Shown: positions 54,175 through 63,403 of the stretch, one piece after another
How positions within the stretch are numbered: the stretch's first letter is position 1
Layout: each line of letters starts with the position of its first letter
Origin: Bordetella ansorpii
GTDB lineage: Bacteria > Pseudomonadota > Gammaproteobacteria > Burkholderiales > Burkholderiaceae_B
Length of the DNA: 64,000 nucleotides
Reading direction: 5' to 3'
NCBI RefSeq assembly: GCF_900078315.1
Contig: NZ_FKBS01000014.1
Coordinates: forward strand, 1,023,151-1,087,150
The notes under the pieces: model-generated
Database searches by the model: none
The model's input: the letters and a program-made list of their open reading frames with translations, nothing else
What the model was told of the DNA's origin: nothing
Made by a program: the position numbers and the translations under genes

Positions 54175-54248
54175 TGGAGGCGCAAGCCGGAATCGAACCG
54201 ACGTACACGGATTTGCAATCCGCTGCATAACCACTCTGCCATTGCGCC
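54175..54248 (-). tRNA. tRNA-Cys (GCA)
   Basis: 74 bases with encoded CCA. Acceptor GGCGCAA with TTGCGCC, anticodon loop ATTGCAAAT, T-arm with GGTTCGATTCC. First of two tRNAs on this strand; 149 bases to tRNA-Gly, which hold an AACCCG/CGGGTT hairpin and no gene. Confidence 0.97.
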
Positions 54249-54267
54249 AAACCGCGTCAAGCCCGCT

Positions 54268-54297
54268 AGTATACATGAGCTTTTTGTCCGTTGTCAC
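54268..54297 (-). promoter_or_regulatory. Promoter of the tRNA-Cys/tRNA-Gly unit
   Basis: On the minus strand, TATACT (54273-54268) as -10 with GTGACA 18 bases upstream as -35, placed about 20 bases before tRNA-Cys. Confidence 0.55.
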
Positions 54298-54395
54298 AAA
54301 TCTGTTGATGTGGACAAAAAGGAACGGCCATCCGGATGAGGGATGGCCGTTCCGACGGGAATGGGCGGCCCGCGGGCCGCCGTGCTCGCCTTACA

Positions 54396-55814
54396 TCAGG
54401 GCTTGATGGGCGCGAAGTACGCCAGGGTCTGGCCCAACGCCCACAGCAGGAACAGCACCAGCGGCACGTGCACGATCAGTTGCACGAAGGTGAAGCCGAT
54501 CAGGTCGCGCGCCTTCAGGCCCAGCACGCCCAAGAGGGGCAGCATGTAGAAGGGGTTGATCAGGTTCGGCAACGCCTCGGCCGCGTTGTAGATCTGCACG
54601 GCCCAGCCCAGGTGGTAGTGCAACTCGTTGGCGACCTGCATCACGTAGGGGGCTTCGATGATCCACTTGCCGCCGCCCGAGGGGATGAAGAAACCCAGCA
54701 CCGCCGAGTACACGCCCATCAGCAGCGCATAGGTGTCATGCGTGGCGATGCGCATGAAGAACTCGGAGATGTGGTGGGCGATGGTTTCGCCGCCCGAGCC
54801 CTTGACCTGCGTCATGATGGCCGCGATCGAGCCATACAGCGGGAACTGGATCAGCACGCCCGTGGTGGTGGGCACGGCCCGCGCCACGGCATCCAGGAAG
54901 CTGCGCGGACGCCAGTGCAGCAAGGCGCCGACCATGATGAAGATCAGGTTGTAGGTGTTCAGGCCCGAGATCGCCAGGATGGCGGGCTTGGTCGAGAACT
55001 CCTGGATCAGCCAGCCGGCGGCCAGCGCCACCAGCACCAGGATCAGGAAGGGGCTGTGCTCCAGCCACTCGCCCGGGCGGGTGGGCTTGGACACGGGCGG
55101 GGCAGTGAACGACGGGTCGATGCCGCAATCCTTGGCGTCGCGCGCCGAGGCCGCGCTGGGCGCGGTCAGGTAAGAGATCAGCCAGGACACGATCACCAGC
55201 ACCAGCAGCATCAGGCCCGACTGCCACAGGAAGATGGTTTCGGTGAAGGGGATGACGCCGGTGATGGCGAGGATGGACGGCGGCAGGCTGGCCGGGTTGG
55301 CCTGTAGCTGCGCGGCCGACGAGGACAGGCCCAGCGCCCACACCGCGCCCAGGCCCAGGTAGGCCGCGGCGCCGGCGGCGCGATAGTCCATCTTCAGGTC
55401 GGTGCGGCGCGCCATGGCGCGCACCAGAAGGCCGCCGAACACCAGGCTCAGGCCCCAGTTCAGCAGCGAGGCGGTCATCGAGATGATGGCGACCCAGCCC
55501 ACGGCCGAGCGGCCGTTCCTGGGCAGCATGGCCAGCTTGTCGATCAGCTTGGACGCGGGGCCCGACGTGGCGACCACGTAGCCGCCGATGACCACGAAGG
55601 CCATCTGCATGGTGAAGGGGATCAGGCTCCAGTAGCCGTCGCCGAACGCCTTGGCCGTGCTGGCGGGGCTGGCGCCGATGGCCAGGGCGGCCAGCGCGAT
55701 CAGCAGGACGCCGACGGTGGCGAAAACCCAGGAGTCCGGAAACCAGCGTTCGGCCCAGGCCGCGCAACGCATGGCGAATCTTGCCGACCGACTTTCTTCC
55801 AGTGGTGCTGCCAT
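54396..55814 (-). CDS. Short-chain fatty acid transporter AtoE family
   Basis: 472-residue inner-membrane protein of PF02667 with about twelve hydrophobic segments. Typical stretches: FTMQMAFVVIGGYVVATSG, SLLNWGLSLVFGGLLVRAMA, GFFIPSGGGKWIIEAPYVMQ and NPFYMLPLLGVLGLKARDLI. E. coli AtoE takes up butyrate and acetoacetate. No ato catabolic genes are near. ATG 55814 with GAGG before it. Confidence 0.9.
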   Translation of the reverse strand: MAAPLEESRSARFAMRCAAWAERWFPDSWVFATVGVLLIALAALAIGASPASTAKAFGDGYWSLIPFTMQMAFVVIGGYVVATSGPASKLIDKLAMLPRNGRSAVGWVAIISMTASLLNWGLSLVFGGLLVRAMARRTDLKMDYRAAGAAAYLGLGAVWALGLSSSAAQLQANPASLPPSILAITGVIPFTETIFLWQSGLMLLVLVIVSWLISYLTAPSAASARDAKDCGIDPSFTAPPVSKPTRPGEWLEHSPFLILVLVALAAGWLIQEFSTKPAILAISGLNTYNLIFIMVGALLHWRPRSFLDAVARAVPTTTGVLIQFPLYGSIAAIMTQVKGSGGETIAHHISEFFMRIATHDTYALLMGVYSAVLGFFIPSGGGKWIIEAPYVMQVANELHYHLGWAVQIYNAAEALPNLINPFYMLPLLGVLGLKARDLIGFTFVQLIVHVPLVLFLLWALGQTLAYFAPIKP

Positions 55815-55960
55815 ATCCTCATAACCTCTGTTCTTCGATGTAATTGGAACTCGCGCACGCGAGCGCTCATGGCGCCCGCGCGGTTGCGCGAGGCGCGATG
55901 GTAGCGCGTAAATGTGATGACGTGAGGAAGGCGGGGCGGGCATGGCCGCCCATGCCGGGC

Positions 55961-56686
55961 TCAGGCGGCGGGCGCCACCGATGCCCCCTGGATGCCATGA
56001 CGCTGCAGGGCCTGGGCCACGAAACCGTCGGCCTTGCGGGCCTCGACGAACTGCGCCAGGAACTGCGCGGCGGCCGCGGGGCGCGACTTGGGGCAGCCCA
56101 TGGCCTGCTGGATCACCATGAACCGGCCGGGCAACAGGCGCACGCCGCCCACGCGTTTTGCATCGGCTTCCAGTTGCTGTTTCACGCCGGCGGCCACGTC
56201 CAGCCCCTGTTCGCGCCAGGTGTCCACCACGGCGGGCGAGGTCGGCGCACGCACGATCTCGGCGTGCTTCAGTTCGCGGGTCAGGTAGAGATCGTAGGCG
56301 CTGCCCTTGCCGACGGTGACGCGCGTGCCGGGACGGTCGACTTCGTCGTTGCTTTGCAGGGGCGAGTCCTGCGCCACCAGATAGGCGCCCTCGATCAGCA
56401 CGTAGGGCGCGGTGAAGGCGATGCCGGCGCCGCGTACCGGATCGACGGCGAAGAAGCCGATGTCGGCCTGCTCGTTGGTGACGGCTTCGACCGACTTGCC
56501 CGCGGCATCGAACACGACCAGTTCCAGCGGTGCGCCGATCAGTTCGGCGAAGGCGCGGGCCAGGTCGACCGACACGCCGGCGGGCTCGCCCTGGGCATTG
56601 CGTCCGGCCAGGATGGGGTTGCCCAGGTTGATCGAGGCGCGCAGCGCGCCGGTGGGGGTGAAGGCTTGCTTGATGGCGGCGTCCAT
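55961..56686 (-). CDS. Family 3 solute-binding-type protein lacking a signal peptide
   Basis: 241 residues with the amino-acid-receptor fold: LGNPILAGRNAQGEPAGVSV then DLARAFAELIGAPLELVVFD, and ADIGFFAVDPVRGAGIAFTA. The first residues (MDAAIKQAFTPTGALRA) are not hydrophobic and the upstream frame has no signal sequence, so the protein would stay in the cytoplasm unless exported unconventionally. It may sense a ligand instead of feeding a transporter. A fragment of a GntR/FCD regulator lies 38 bases upstream on the same strand. Confidence 0.75.
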   Translation of the reverse strand: MDAAIKQAFTPTGALRASINLGNPILAGRNAQGEPAGVSVDLARAFAELIGAPLELVVFDAAGKSVEAVTNEQADIGFFAVDPVRGAGIAFTAPYVLIEGAYLVAQDSPLQSNDEVDRPGTRVTVGKGSAYDLYLTRELKHAEIVRAPTSPAVVDTWREQGLDVAAGVKQQLEADAKRVGGVRLLPGRFMVIQQAMGCPKSRPAAAAQFLAQFVEARKADGFVAQALQRHGIQGASVAPAA

Positions 56687-56724
56687 GCGGGTGATGCTCC
56701 AGTCAGGGGGAAACGGGCGGCGGA

Positions 56725-56925
56725 CTATTTGCGCGGCCGCCTGGCCGGCGTGTCCGATCCCAGGATGTCTTTGATGCTGCCGAGGTTGTCCAGCGTGCTT
56801 TGCAGATGCTCGCACAACGCTTTCGAAGCATCTTCGCTGCGCTCGCGCTCCAGCAATTCCAGCACATGCAGGTGCTGCTCGCAATGCTGCCGCCTGGAGT
56901 ACCATCCGATGGCTCGCGCCGGGCG
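56725..56925 (-). pseudogene. C-terminal fragment of a GntR/FCD-family regulator
   Basis: About 65 residues (GWYSRRQHCEQHLHVLELLE, then RERSEDASKALCEHLQSTLD) match the last helices of the FCD ligand domain, with the spacing H...L.ALE.R....A...L..HL. The winged helix and first two thirds are missing; the sequence beyond 56925 is the promoter side of the amidase gene. Most likely a regulator broken by rearrangement; it could still be read as a short ORF from 56976. Confidence 0.6.
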
Positions 56926-57011
56926 CTGTGCGCCGTCTCCTCCGAGACCCCGTTCCGCTTTGGCGCTCGTCCTCATGGCGGCGCGGCGTGCCGTCCGGTT
57001 CGGAGACCTCG

Positions 57012-57716
57012 ATGAAGAACATGGGTGCGCGCACGGCCGGCGTGCTGGCGGGTGGGTTGATCGCGGGCGCCTGCCTGCCGATGGCGGCCCAGGCCGCCTT
57101 CGTGGTGGTCGACACCGGCCACATGCGCGCCCACCCCGGGGCGGTCAGTCCCAGCGGCAAGGTCGAGTACGACTACAACCTTCAGGTCACCGATGCGTTG
57201 TCCCGCGCGCTGGCTGCCGATGGGCAGCGCGTGGCCCGGGTGGCGGCCGACGGCAAGGACATCGCGCTGAAGGAACGCACCGCCGCCCATCCCGATGCGG
57301 ACTTCTTCGTATCCATTCATCACGATTCCATCCCGCAGGAATGGATCGATGCGGGCAGGCGCCGGGAGTTCCGCGGATACGCCCTGTTCGTCTCCGAGAA
57401 GAATCCGCACTACGAAAAAAGCGTGGCCTGCGCCCGGGCGATCGGTACACAACTGCTTACCATCGGAGAGGTACCCTCCCTCTACCATCAGACCCCCGTT
57501 CCCGGCGAAAATCGCCCGCTGATCGACAAGCGGCTGGGCATTCATCGCTTCGACGATCTCGTCGTCCTGAAGACCGCGGCCATGCCCGCGGTGCTGGTCG
57601 AGGTGGGCGTGATCGCCAACCCGGACGAAGCGCATCGCCTGGGCGAGCCGGCCGTGGTGCGTCGCCAGGCCGACGCCATCGCGCGTGGCTTGCGCGAATG
57701 CCTGCAAGGCAAGTGA
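57012..57716 (+). CDS. N-acetylmuramoyl-L-alanine amidase (Amidase_3)
   Basis: 234-residue secreted zinc amidase cutting peptide stems from peptidoglycan. Signal peptide to about residue 28 (GLIAGACLPMAAQA). Zinc and catalytic residues: H37 in VVVDTGH, E52 in VEYDYN, H103 in SIHHD, and E197 in VLVEVGV. It lacks the AMIN targeting domain of AmiC. Start ATG 57012; 55 bases before the LprI-like gene. Confidence 0.9.
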   Translation: MKNMGARTAGVLAGGLIAGACLPMAAQAAFVVVDTGHMRAHPGAVSPSGKVEYDYNLQVTDALSRALAADGQRVARVAADGKDIALKERTAAHPDADFFVSIHHDSIPQEWIDAGRRREFRGYALFVSEKNPHYEKSVACARAIGTQLLTIGEVPSLYHQTPVPGENRPLIDKRLGIHRFDDLVVLKTAAMPAVLVEVGVIANPDEAHRLGEPAVVRRQADAIARGLRECLQGK

Positions 57717-57771
57717 GTTTTCCGGTTTCAACCAAGCCGCCACGAGCGTGGCGATCCGATGGAGCAAGAAC

Positions 57772-58158
57772 ATGAATAAAAAACTGATCGTTGCCGGATT
57801 GTTGTTGGGTGCGCTGCCGACGGCGGGCGCGTGGGCGGCGGGCTGCGGCAAGCCGCGCAACGCCTTCGACCAGGTCTACTGCAAGAGCACGGAATACTCG
57901 CAGGCCGACCGCGACCTGAACACGCAATACACCACGCTGCGCAAGATGTTGAACGAGGGCCAGCAGGCTGCGCTGCGCAAGGCTCAATTGGCCTGGATCA
58001 AGCAGCGCGACGAGGCATGCAGCCTGGAAAAGCCCAACGGCTATTACGTCAACCTGACCTGCGCCATGGACATGACGCAGGAGCGTGTCAGCGTGCTGAA
58101 GGAACGCGAGCGCGAGTGCAAGAGCACCGGCTGCAACGATGCCAAGCTGGCGCAGTAA
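57772..58158 (+). CDS. LprI/DUF1311-type secreted protein
   Basis: 128 residues with a signal peptide (LIVAGLLLGALPTAGAWA) and a PF07007 core: CGKPRNAFDQVYCKSTEYSQ, LNTQYTTLRKMLNEGQQAAL and KAQLAWIKQRDEACSLE, with six cysteines. Some members inhibit lysozyme. Following a peptidoglycan amidase, a role in cell-wall protection is plausible. Confidence 0.85.
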   Translation: MNKKLIVAGLLLGALPTAGAWAAGCGKPRNAFDQVYCKSTEYSQADRDLNTQYTTLRKMLNEGQQAALRKAQLAWIKQRDEACSLEKPNGYYVNLTCAMDMTQERVSVLKERERECKSTGCNDAKLAQ

Positions 58159-58253
58159 GCGGGCGCATGGGATGTCGGGCGCGGACCGCGCGGACATCCC
58201 GGTCCGGTATGGGCACGCGCCGGCGTGCGGCGCTGCCGTCTTGAGTCAGGCGT

Positions 58254-59210
58254 TCAGCCCGCCTTCGCGCCCGACGCCTGCACCACCTTGCCCCAGCGCA
58301 CCACCTCTTCCTGCACGAACGCGCTGAACTGCTCGGGCGTGCTGCCGGTGGTGATCAGGCCCTCGTCCATCAGGCGTTTCTTGTTGCCCGGTTCGGACAG
58401 CACCTTCACCGTGGCCTGCGACAACTGGGCCACCCGCTTCGGATCCATGCCTTTGGGGCCCAGCAGGCCGTACCAGGCGCTGAAGTCGTAGCCCGGCAGC
58501 GTGTCGGCGATGGGCGGGATGTCGGGGTAGTTTTCCATGCGCCTGGCGCTGCTGATGCCCAGCGGCTTGAGCGACTTGGCCTGGATCTGGCCCTTGGCCA
58601 GCGCCGCGCCGGCGAACATCAGTTGCACCTGGCCGCCCAGCAGGTCGGTCATGGCGGGCGCCGTGCCCTTGTACGGCACCATCACCATGTCGATGCCGGC
58701 CTGCAGTTTCAGGACTTCGCCGCCCAGGTGGCCGGCCGAGCCGATGCCCGGCAACGCCATGTTGAGCTTGCCGGGTTCCTTCTTGGCCAGTGCGATCAGT
58801 TCGGGCACGGTGCTGGCCGGGACCGAGGGGTGCGCCAGCAGGATCGACGGCGCGGTGGCCACGGAGGACACCGGCGAGAAATCCTTGACCGGATCGAAGG
58901 GCAGGTTGGGATACAGCGTGGCGTTGATCGCATGGCTCGTATAACAGACCAGCAGCGTGCGGCCATCCGGGGCGGCGGTCGCCACGGCCTGCGCGGCGAT
59001 GTTGCCGCCCGCGCCGGGTTTGTTGTCCACCACGAAGGTGCCGCCCATCACGCGGCCCAGCTCGGCGGCCAGCAGGCGGGCCACGGTGTCGGTGCCGCCG
59101 CCGGGCGTGGCGCCCACGATGATGCGGGTGGGGGTGCCTTGCGCGCGGGCCAGGCCCGAGGCCGCCAGCATGCCGGCGCCCATGGCACCCATGAAAGATC
59201 GTCTGTGCAC
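58254..59210 (-). CDS. Bug/TctC-family binding protein with Tat-like signal
   Basis: 318 residues. Start is GTG 59210 with AAGGAG close before it. The leader HRRSFMGAMGAGMLAASGLA has a twin-arginine-like motif. Family blocks: TRIIVGATPGGGTDTVARLL, TFVVDNKPGAGGNIAAQAVA, APDGRTLLVCYTSHA. Divergent from a LysR regulator 203 bases away, its probable controller. Confidence 0.92.
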   Translation of the reverse strand: MHRRSFMGAMGAGMLAASGLARAQGTPTRIIVGATPGGGTDTVARLLAAELGRVMGGTFVVDNKPGAGGNIAAQAVATAAPDGRTLLVCYTSHAINATLYPNLPFDPVKDFSPVSSVATAPSILLAHPSVPASTVPELIALAKKEPGKLNMALPGIGSAGHLGGEVLKLQAGIDMVMVPYKGTAPAMTDLLGGQVQLMFAGAALAKGQIQAKSLKPLGISSARRMENYPDIPPIADTLPGYDFSAWYGLLGPKGMDPKRVAQLSQATVKVLSEPGNKKRLMDEGLITTGSTPEQFSAFVQEEVVRWGKVVQASGAKAG

Positions 59211-59413
59211 GGTTGTCTCCTTGACGTTGTAGTTGTGGTCGCGACGGTGAGGCTGGCGCGAACCGCGCGGCCTTCGCCTGGGCCGGCGGTGCCGGCGCCC
59301 AGGGCGCCGGAAAGCTGTCTCGTTGTAGTCGTTCGTTCTTCGGGCTCTAGTCTAGTCAGAGCGGGCTTCATTAGAATAGCGAACTTCCTTTAGCTTCTTC
59401 ATAAGGGTTTTTG

Positions 59414-60307
59414 ATGAAGATCGAAACCTTCCGCACCCTCGAGGCCGTTTTGCAGACCGGCACCTTCGCCGGGGCGGCCAAGCAGGCCAACGTCACGCCC
59501 AGCGCGGTCAGCATGCAGATGAAGCAGCTCGAGCTGTACGTGGGCAAGCCCCTGTTCGACCGGTCCGGCCTGCAGGCCAAGCCCAACCGGCTGGCGCACG
59601 AGATCGCCGACAACATGCGGCAGGCCCTGCACAGCCTGGAGACGCTGCGCGCCGGCAACAAGGTGGCGGTCGAGGGCGTGGTGCGGCTGGGCGTCATCGA
59701 GTCGCTGCAGCCGGTGGTGCTGCCGGGCATCATGCATTACCTGCGCGACCACCATCCCCGGCTGGAACTGCAACTGGTGCGGGGCCGCAGCAGCACGTTG
59801 ACGGCCGAGGTGAAGGCCGCGGAAATCGATGCCGCGCTGGTGGCCCAGCCCGTCACGGGCGGTTCGGCGCGGCTGGCCTGGACGCCCATGCTGCATCGCG
59901 AGCTGGTGCTGATCGCCCCGCCCAACACCAAGGATGCCAGCGTGGCCACGCTGTTCCGCCAGCACGACTGGATCCGCTACGACCGCAAGACGGTGTCGGG
60001 GGCGATGGCCGCGCAGTACGTGGCCGCCAACGTGCCCGAGATCCGCGGCACGCTGGAGTTCGACAGCGCGCCCGCCATCCGGGCCATGGTCAGCGCGGGC
60101 CTGGGCATTTCGGTGCTGCAGGAACCCGATGCCGTGTCGCTGGTGGGCTATCCGGTGCGCATCATCCGCCTGGGCCGCGCCGCGCCGGTGCTGACGCTGT
60201 CCATGGTGTCGCGCAAATCGGACGACAGTCGCGTGCTGGCCGCGGTGCGTAACGCCATGCAGGTCAGTCTGGCGGCGATGCAACGCAGTTCGATGGTGCG
60301 CAGATAA
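59414..60307 (+). CDS. LysR-family transcriptional regulator
   Basis: 297 residues. The N-terminal winged helix is MKIETFRTLEAVLQTGTFAG then AAKQANVTPSAVSMQMKQLE; the two-lobed effector domain follows. ATG 59414 is preferred over the TTG one codon before. It faces away from a Bug gene, the usual arrangement for LysR and its target. Confidence 0.92.
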   Translation: MKIETFRTLEAVLQTGTFAGAAKQANVTPSAVSMQMKQLELYVGKPLFDRSGLQAKPNRLAHEIADNMRQALHSLETLRAGNKVAVEGVVRLGVIESLQPVVLPGIMHYLRDHHPRLELQLVRGRSSTLTAEVKAAEIDAALVAQPVTGGSARLAWTPMLHRELVLIAPPNTKDASVATLFRQHDWIRYDRKTVSGAMAAQYVAANVPEIRGTLEFDSAPAIRAMVSAGLGISVLQEPDAVSLVGYPVRIIRLGRAAPVLTLSMVSRKSDDSRVLAAVRNAMQVSLAAMQRSSMVRR

Positions 60308-60410
60308 CGCGCCGCGCGTCTTTCGTTGCCGTCCGTTACGTTCGGCTGGGTCTCATGGCGCGGGGGCTGGCTAACATACGAGCCTTCACGCTCACAGCCC
60401 AATCAGATCC

Positions 60411-61637
60411 ATGCCGACATTGCTCCAGCGATCCCGTATGCGCCTTGTGCCCGCCGTGGTGGCGGGCTTTTTGTGGTGTGCGGCTGGCGTGCATGCGGCG
60501 CCTCGCGAGCAGGGCGCCAGCCAGCCTGCCGAGGGCGGCACGCGGGAGATGACCGTCGATATCCCGCAACTGCCCGAACTGGCGTTTCGCCTGGATACGC
60601 CCGTGGGGCTGTCGTGGCGCAAGGACGGCCATGAGATGAAGGGGCTGGAAGCGTCGGGCATGGTGCAAGACTTCGCGCGCCTGATGATCGGCGAGGACAC
60701 CCGACGCCCCGACAGGCTGCGCGTGACCCTCTACGTGGCCAACGTCGTGCCCACGCGCGCCGCGGTGCCGATGGACTATGCGCGCCTGATGGCCAAGGGC
60801 TTCGGTAACGGCGAGGGCGAAGAAGAGAACGTCGACGATGCCGACGGCAACACGGTCAGCGCCAATGTCACCACCGTGGTCTCCCGTGACGACAACCTCG
60901 ATGCTGCCGAGCCGCTGCACAGCCTGATCGGTGTCTGGCGGCGCGGGATGAAGATCCTGATCGTGCGCGCCGACATGAGTCCGCAGGTCTCGGCCGAGCT
61001 GATTCCCCGGATGCGCGAGATGATGCGTTCGATGGTCTTCCTGCACCCGATGGCATCGGATCCGCTGATGGACAGCATGGTGACCCATACGGTGCGGCTG
61101 CCCTCGGGCAAGGACCTGACGTTCAAGCTGCCGCCGAACTGGCGCGCGGAAGGGGCCTGGGACGAGGATGGATTTTCCTCGCAGATGTTCAGGGACGGCG
61201 CCAGCCACAGCGCGACGAGCCGTGTCCTGGTGTTCGGCATCGAGGGCCAGACCAAATATGAGATGAGTCCCGAGCTGCTGCGCGGCGGCGCGGACATGGT
61301 GTCGGATCACATGCTGAAGGTGCTTTGGCCCGGGAATGGCTACACGCACCGCAGCATGCAGGAGGCGCATCGCATCGAGGGCACCGAAAAGGTGTCCGCG
61401 CTGGACGCCATGTTCGTGGACAAGGTCACGTCGAGCAATCCGCTGGAGCGCGAACTGGCCGCGTCGACCTATGAAGTGGCCTTGCGCGGCAATGCCAATC
61501 CGGTGATCGGGTTCTCGGCGCTGGCCGCGCCCGGGACGTCGGATTTCGATGAAATCGGCTCGATGATGCACGTCAACTTCGTGCAGCAGTTGCTGGTGGA
61601 TTCGATGCGCGAGGCGGCCAGGGAGCTGGGCCACTGA
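60411..61637 (+). CDS. Secreted protein of unknown function
   Basis: 408 residues: signal peptide (LVPAVVAGFLWCAAGVHA) then a soluble chain with no cysteine pairs, lipobox or membrane helix in the mature part. Features are an acidic loop (GNGEGEEENVDDADGN near 135) and two stretches of similar tone, PLHSLIGVWRRGMKILIVRA and VTHTVRLPSGKDLTFKLPPN. No family recognised. Confidence 0.65.
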   Translation: MPTLLQRSRMRLVPAVVAGFLWCAAGVHAAPREQGASQPAEGGTREMTVDIPQLPELAFRLDTPVGLSWRKDGHEMKGLEASGMVQDFARLMIGEDTRRPDRLRVTLYVANVVPTRAAVPMDYARLMAKGFGNGEGEEENVDDADGNTVSANVTTVVSRDDNLDAAEPLHSLIGVWRRGMKILIVRADMSPQVSAELIPRMREMMRSMVFLHPMASDPLMDSMVTHTVRLPSGKDLTFKLPPNWRAEGAWDEDGFSSQMFRDGASHSATSRVLVFGIEGQTKYEMSPELLRGGADMVSDHMLKVLWPGNGYTHRSMQEAHRIEGTEKVSALDAMFVDKVTSSNPLERELAASTYEVALRGNANPVIGFSALAAPGTSDFDEIGSMMHVNFVQQLLVDSMREAARELGH

Positions 61638-61754
61638 CGTCGAGACCCCGGCCGTCGGACGAAATTTCAGTATTTCTGTCAACACTTTGTCTTCAAAATG
61701 ACTGAATGACCTTCCAGTTCGTGGCGCGATTGCTGCGTTCAGGATCTCAGGGTT

Positions 61755-61797
61755 TTCCCAGGGATTAAGAAAAACGCCTGTGGATTTTCCCTGGGAA
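61755..61797. repeat. 10-bp perfect inverted repeat upstream of the SDR operon
   Basis: TTCCCAGGGA (61755-61764) and TCCCTGGGAA (61788-61797), with a 23-base spacer; weaker flanking AGGAT/ATCCT extends it. About 50 bp before the promoter, where an activator or repressor could bind. Confidence 0.5.
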
Positions 61798-61844
61798 GAA
61801 TCCTGGTTCCTTTCGATTGTCTTGCTGCGCTGCGCGAAAAAGAG

Positions 61845-61872
61845 TTGACACTTTTTTCGCTAGATTGATAGC
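61845..61872 (+). promoter_or_regulatory. Promoter of the SDR-SDR-Bug operon
   Basis: Consensus -35 TTGACA (61845-61850), then GATAGC (61867-61872) as a weak -10 at 16 bases. The start codon is 11 bases beyond, so the leader is very short. Confidence 0.5.
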
Positions 61873-61883
61873 CTGTCCGGGCT

Positions 61884-62600
61884 ATGAGTTTTCACGCTAC
61901 CCTCGATCACGCCGTCATTACCGGTTCCGCGTCAGGCATCGGCCAGGCGCTCGCCCGCCGTCTGCTGGACGCCGGCTGGGCCGTGGCGGGCATTGACCGG
62001 CAGGCCGACGCGGGCATTGCGCATCCTGCCTATCGGCACCATGTTTGCGACCTGACCGACGAATCGGCCATCGACGCGTTGTCGGCGCAATTGCCGAAAT
62101 GCGTGCGGGCGCTGGTTCACAGCGCTGGCGTGATGCGCAGCGGTGGGGCGGTGGACAGCCGCGCGGAAGACATCGACCTGCTCTGGCGCCTGCACGGCGC
62201 CGCGCCCCTGGCGCTGGCCCGCCTGCTGGTGCCGCGCCTGCCCGACGCGAGCGGTCGCATCGTGCTGGTGTCCAGCCGGGCGGTGCTAGGCCGCGCGCAT
62301 CGCGCCGCGTATGCCGCCAGCAAGGCCGCGCAGATCGGCCTGGCGCGCAGCCTGGCCGCCGAACTGATCGGACGCGGCATCACCGTCAATGTGGTCGCCC
62401 CGGGCGCCGTCGATACACCCATGCTGAGCGATCCGTCGCGGGGCGCGCCGCCCAAGATAGATCTGCCGCTCGGCCGCCTGATCCGGGCCGACGAGGTCGC
62501 GGCGACCATTGCCTTCTTTCTTTCACCCGAAGCCGGCGCCATCACTGGCCAGACCCTGTACGTGTGCGGCGGCGCTTCGATAGGGGCCGCATCCGCATGA
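61884..62600 (+). CDS. Short-chain dehydrogenase/reductase (first of pair)
   Basis: 238-residue NAD(P) oxidoreductase: GSASGIGQALARRLL cofactor loop, HSAGVMRSGG in place of NNAG, catalytic Ser in LVSSRAV, YAASKAAQIGLARS with Tyr and Lys, and a C-terminal ITGQTLYVCGGAS. The stop overlaps the start of the second SDR gene (ATGA). Confidence 0.9.
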   Translation: MSFHATLDHAVITGSASGIGQALARRLLDAGWAVAGIDRQADAGIAHPAYRHHVCDLTDESAIDALSAQLPKCVRALVHSAGVMRSGGAVDSRAEDIDLLWRLHGAAPLALARLLVPRLPDASGRIVLVSSRAVLGRAHRAAYAASKAAQIGLARSLAAELIGRGITVNVVAPGAVDTPMLSDPSRGAPPKIDLPLGRLIRADEVAATIAFFLSPEAGAITGQTLYVCGGASIGAASA

Positions 62601-63355
62601 GCAACGCCACGGATCTGACCGGACAGGTCGTCGTCATCACCGGCGCCGCGGGCGACCTGGGTTGGGGCATTGCCTGCCAGTGCCTGCAGGCGGGCGCCAA
62701 CGTCGCGCTGGTCGACCTGGACATGGTGGCGCTGCAGGAACGCGGAGCGCCCGGCGATCCCCGGCTGCTGCGCGTGCAATGCGACGTGGCCGACCCCGCG
62801 CAGACGCGTGCGGTGGTGCAGTCGGTGCTGTCGCGCTGGGACCGCCTGGACGTGCTCGTGAACAACGCGGCGGTGGTCACGCCGGGCGACAAGATCGGCG
62901 ATCTGGCCTGCACGCAATGGCACCAGGCGCTGGCCATCAATCTCACCGGCGCCTGGCTGATGAGCAAGGCGGCGCTGGTGCCCATGCGCCGCGCGGGCCG
63001 CGGCGTGGTGCTCAACGTGGCCTCGCAACTGGGCAGCGTGGCGGCGCCGGGCCGCGGCGCCTACGGCGCCAGCAAGGCCGGATTGATCGCGCTGGCGCGC
63101 GCCATCGCCGTCGACCACGCGGACGAGGGCATCCGGGCATTGAGCCTGTCGCCCGGCGCGGTGCTGACCAGCCGTGTCCTGCGCCGCTACGGCGATGCCG
63201 AGTCGGCGACCACCGCGCTGGCGGGCCGCTATCCGGCCGGCCGCCTGGGAAATGTGGAAGAAGTTGCGCGGACGGCCTTGTTCCTGATGGGCGAGGGCGC
63301 TGCGTTCATCACGGGCACGGACGTGCGCGTGGATGGGGGCTATTCCGCAATATAG
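62597..63355 (+). CDS. Short-chain dehydrogenase/reductase (second of pair)
   Basis: 252-residue SDR: TGAAGDLGWGIACQCLQAGA, DVLVNNAAVVTPG, catalytic LNVASQLGSVAAPGRGAYGA then SKAGLIALARAIAVDH, FITGTDVRVDGGYSAI. Overlaps the first SDR by four bases; followed after 48 bases by a Bug gene. The operon looks built for oxidising a hydroxy compound delivered by the Bug-type transporter. Confidence 0.92.
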   Translation: MSNATDLTGQVVVITGAAGDLGWGIACQCLQAGANVALVDLDMVALQERGAPGDPRLLRVQCDVADPAQTRAVVQSVLSRWDRLDVLVNNAAVVTPGDKIGDLACTQWHQALAINLTGAWLMSKAALVPMRRAGRGVVLNVASQLGSVAAPGRGAYGASKAGLIALARAIAVDHADEGIRALSLSPGAVLTSRVLRRYGDAESATTALAGRYPAGRLGNVEEVARTALFLMGEGAAFITGTDVRVDGGYSAI

Positions 63356-63403
63356 CGGCGAGCCATCTCTGGGTTACCTGGATCAAGCACAGAAGGAAGG
63401 TAT

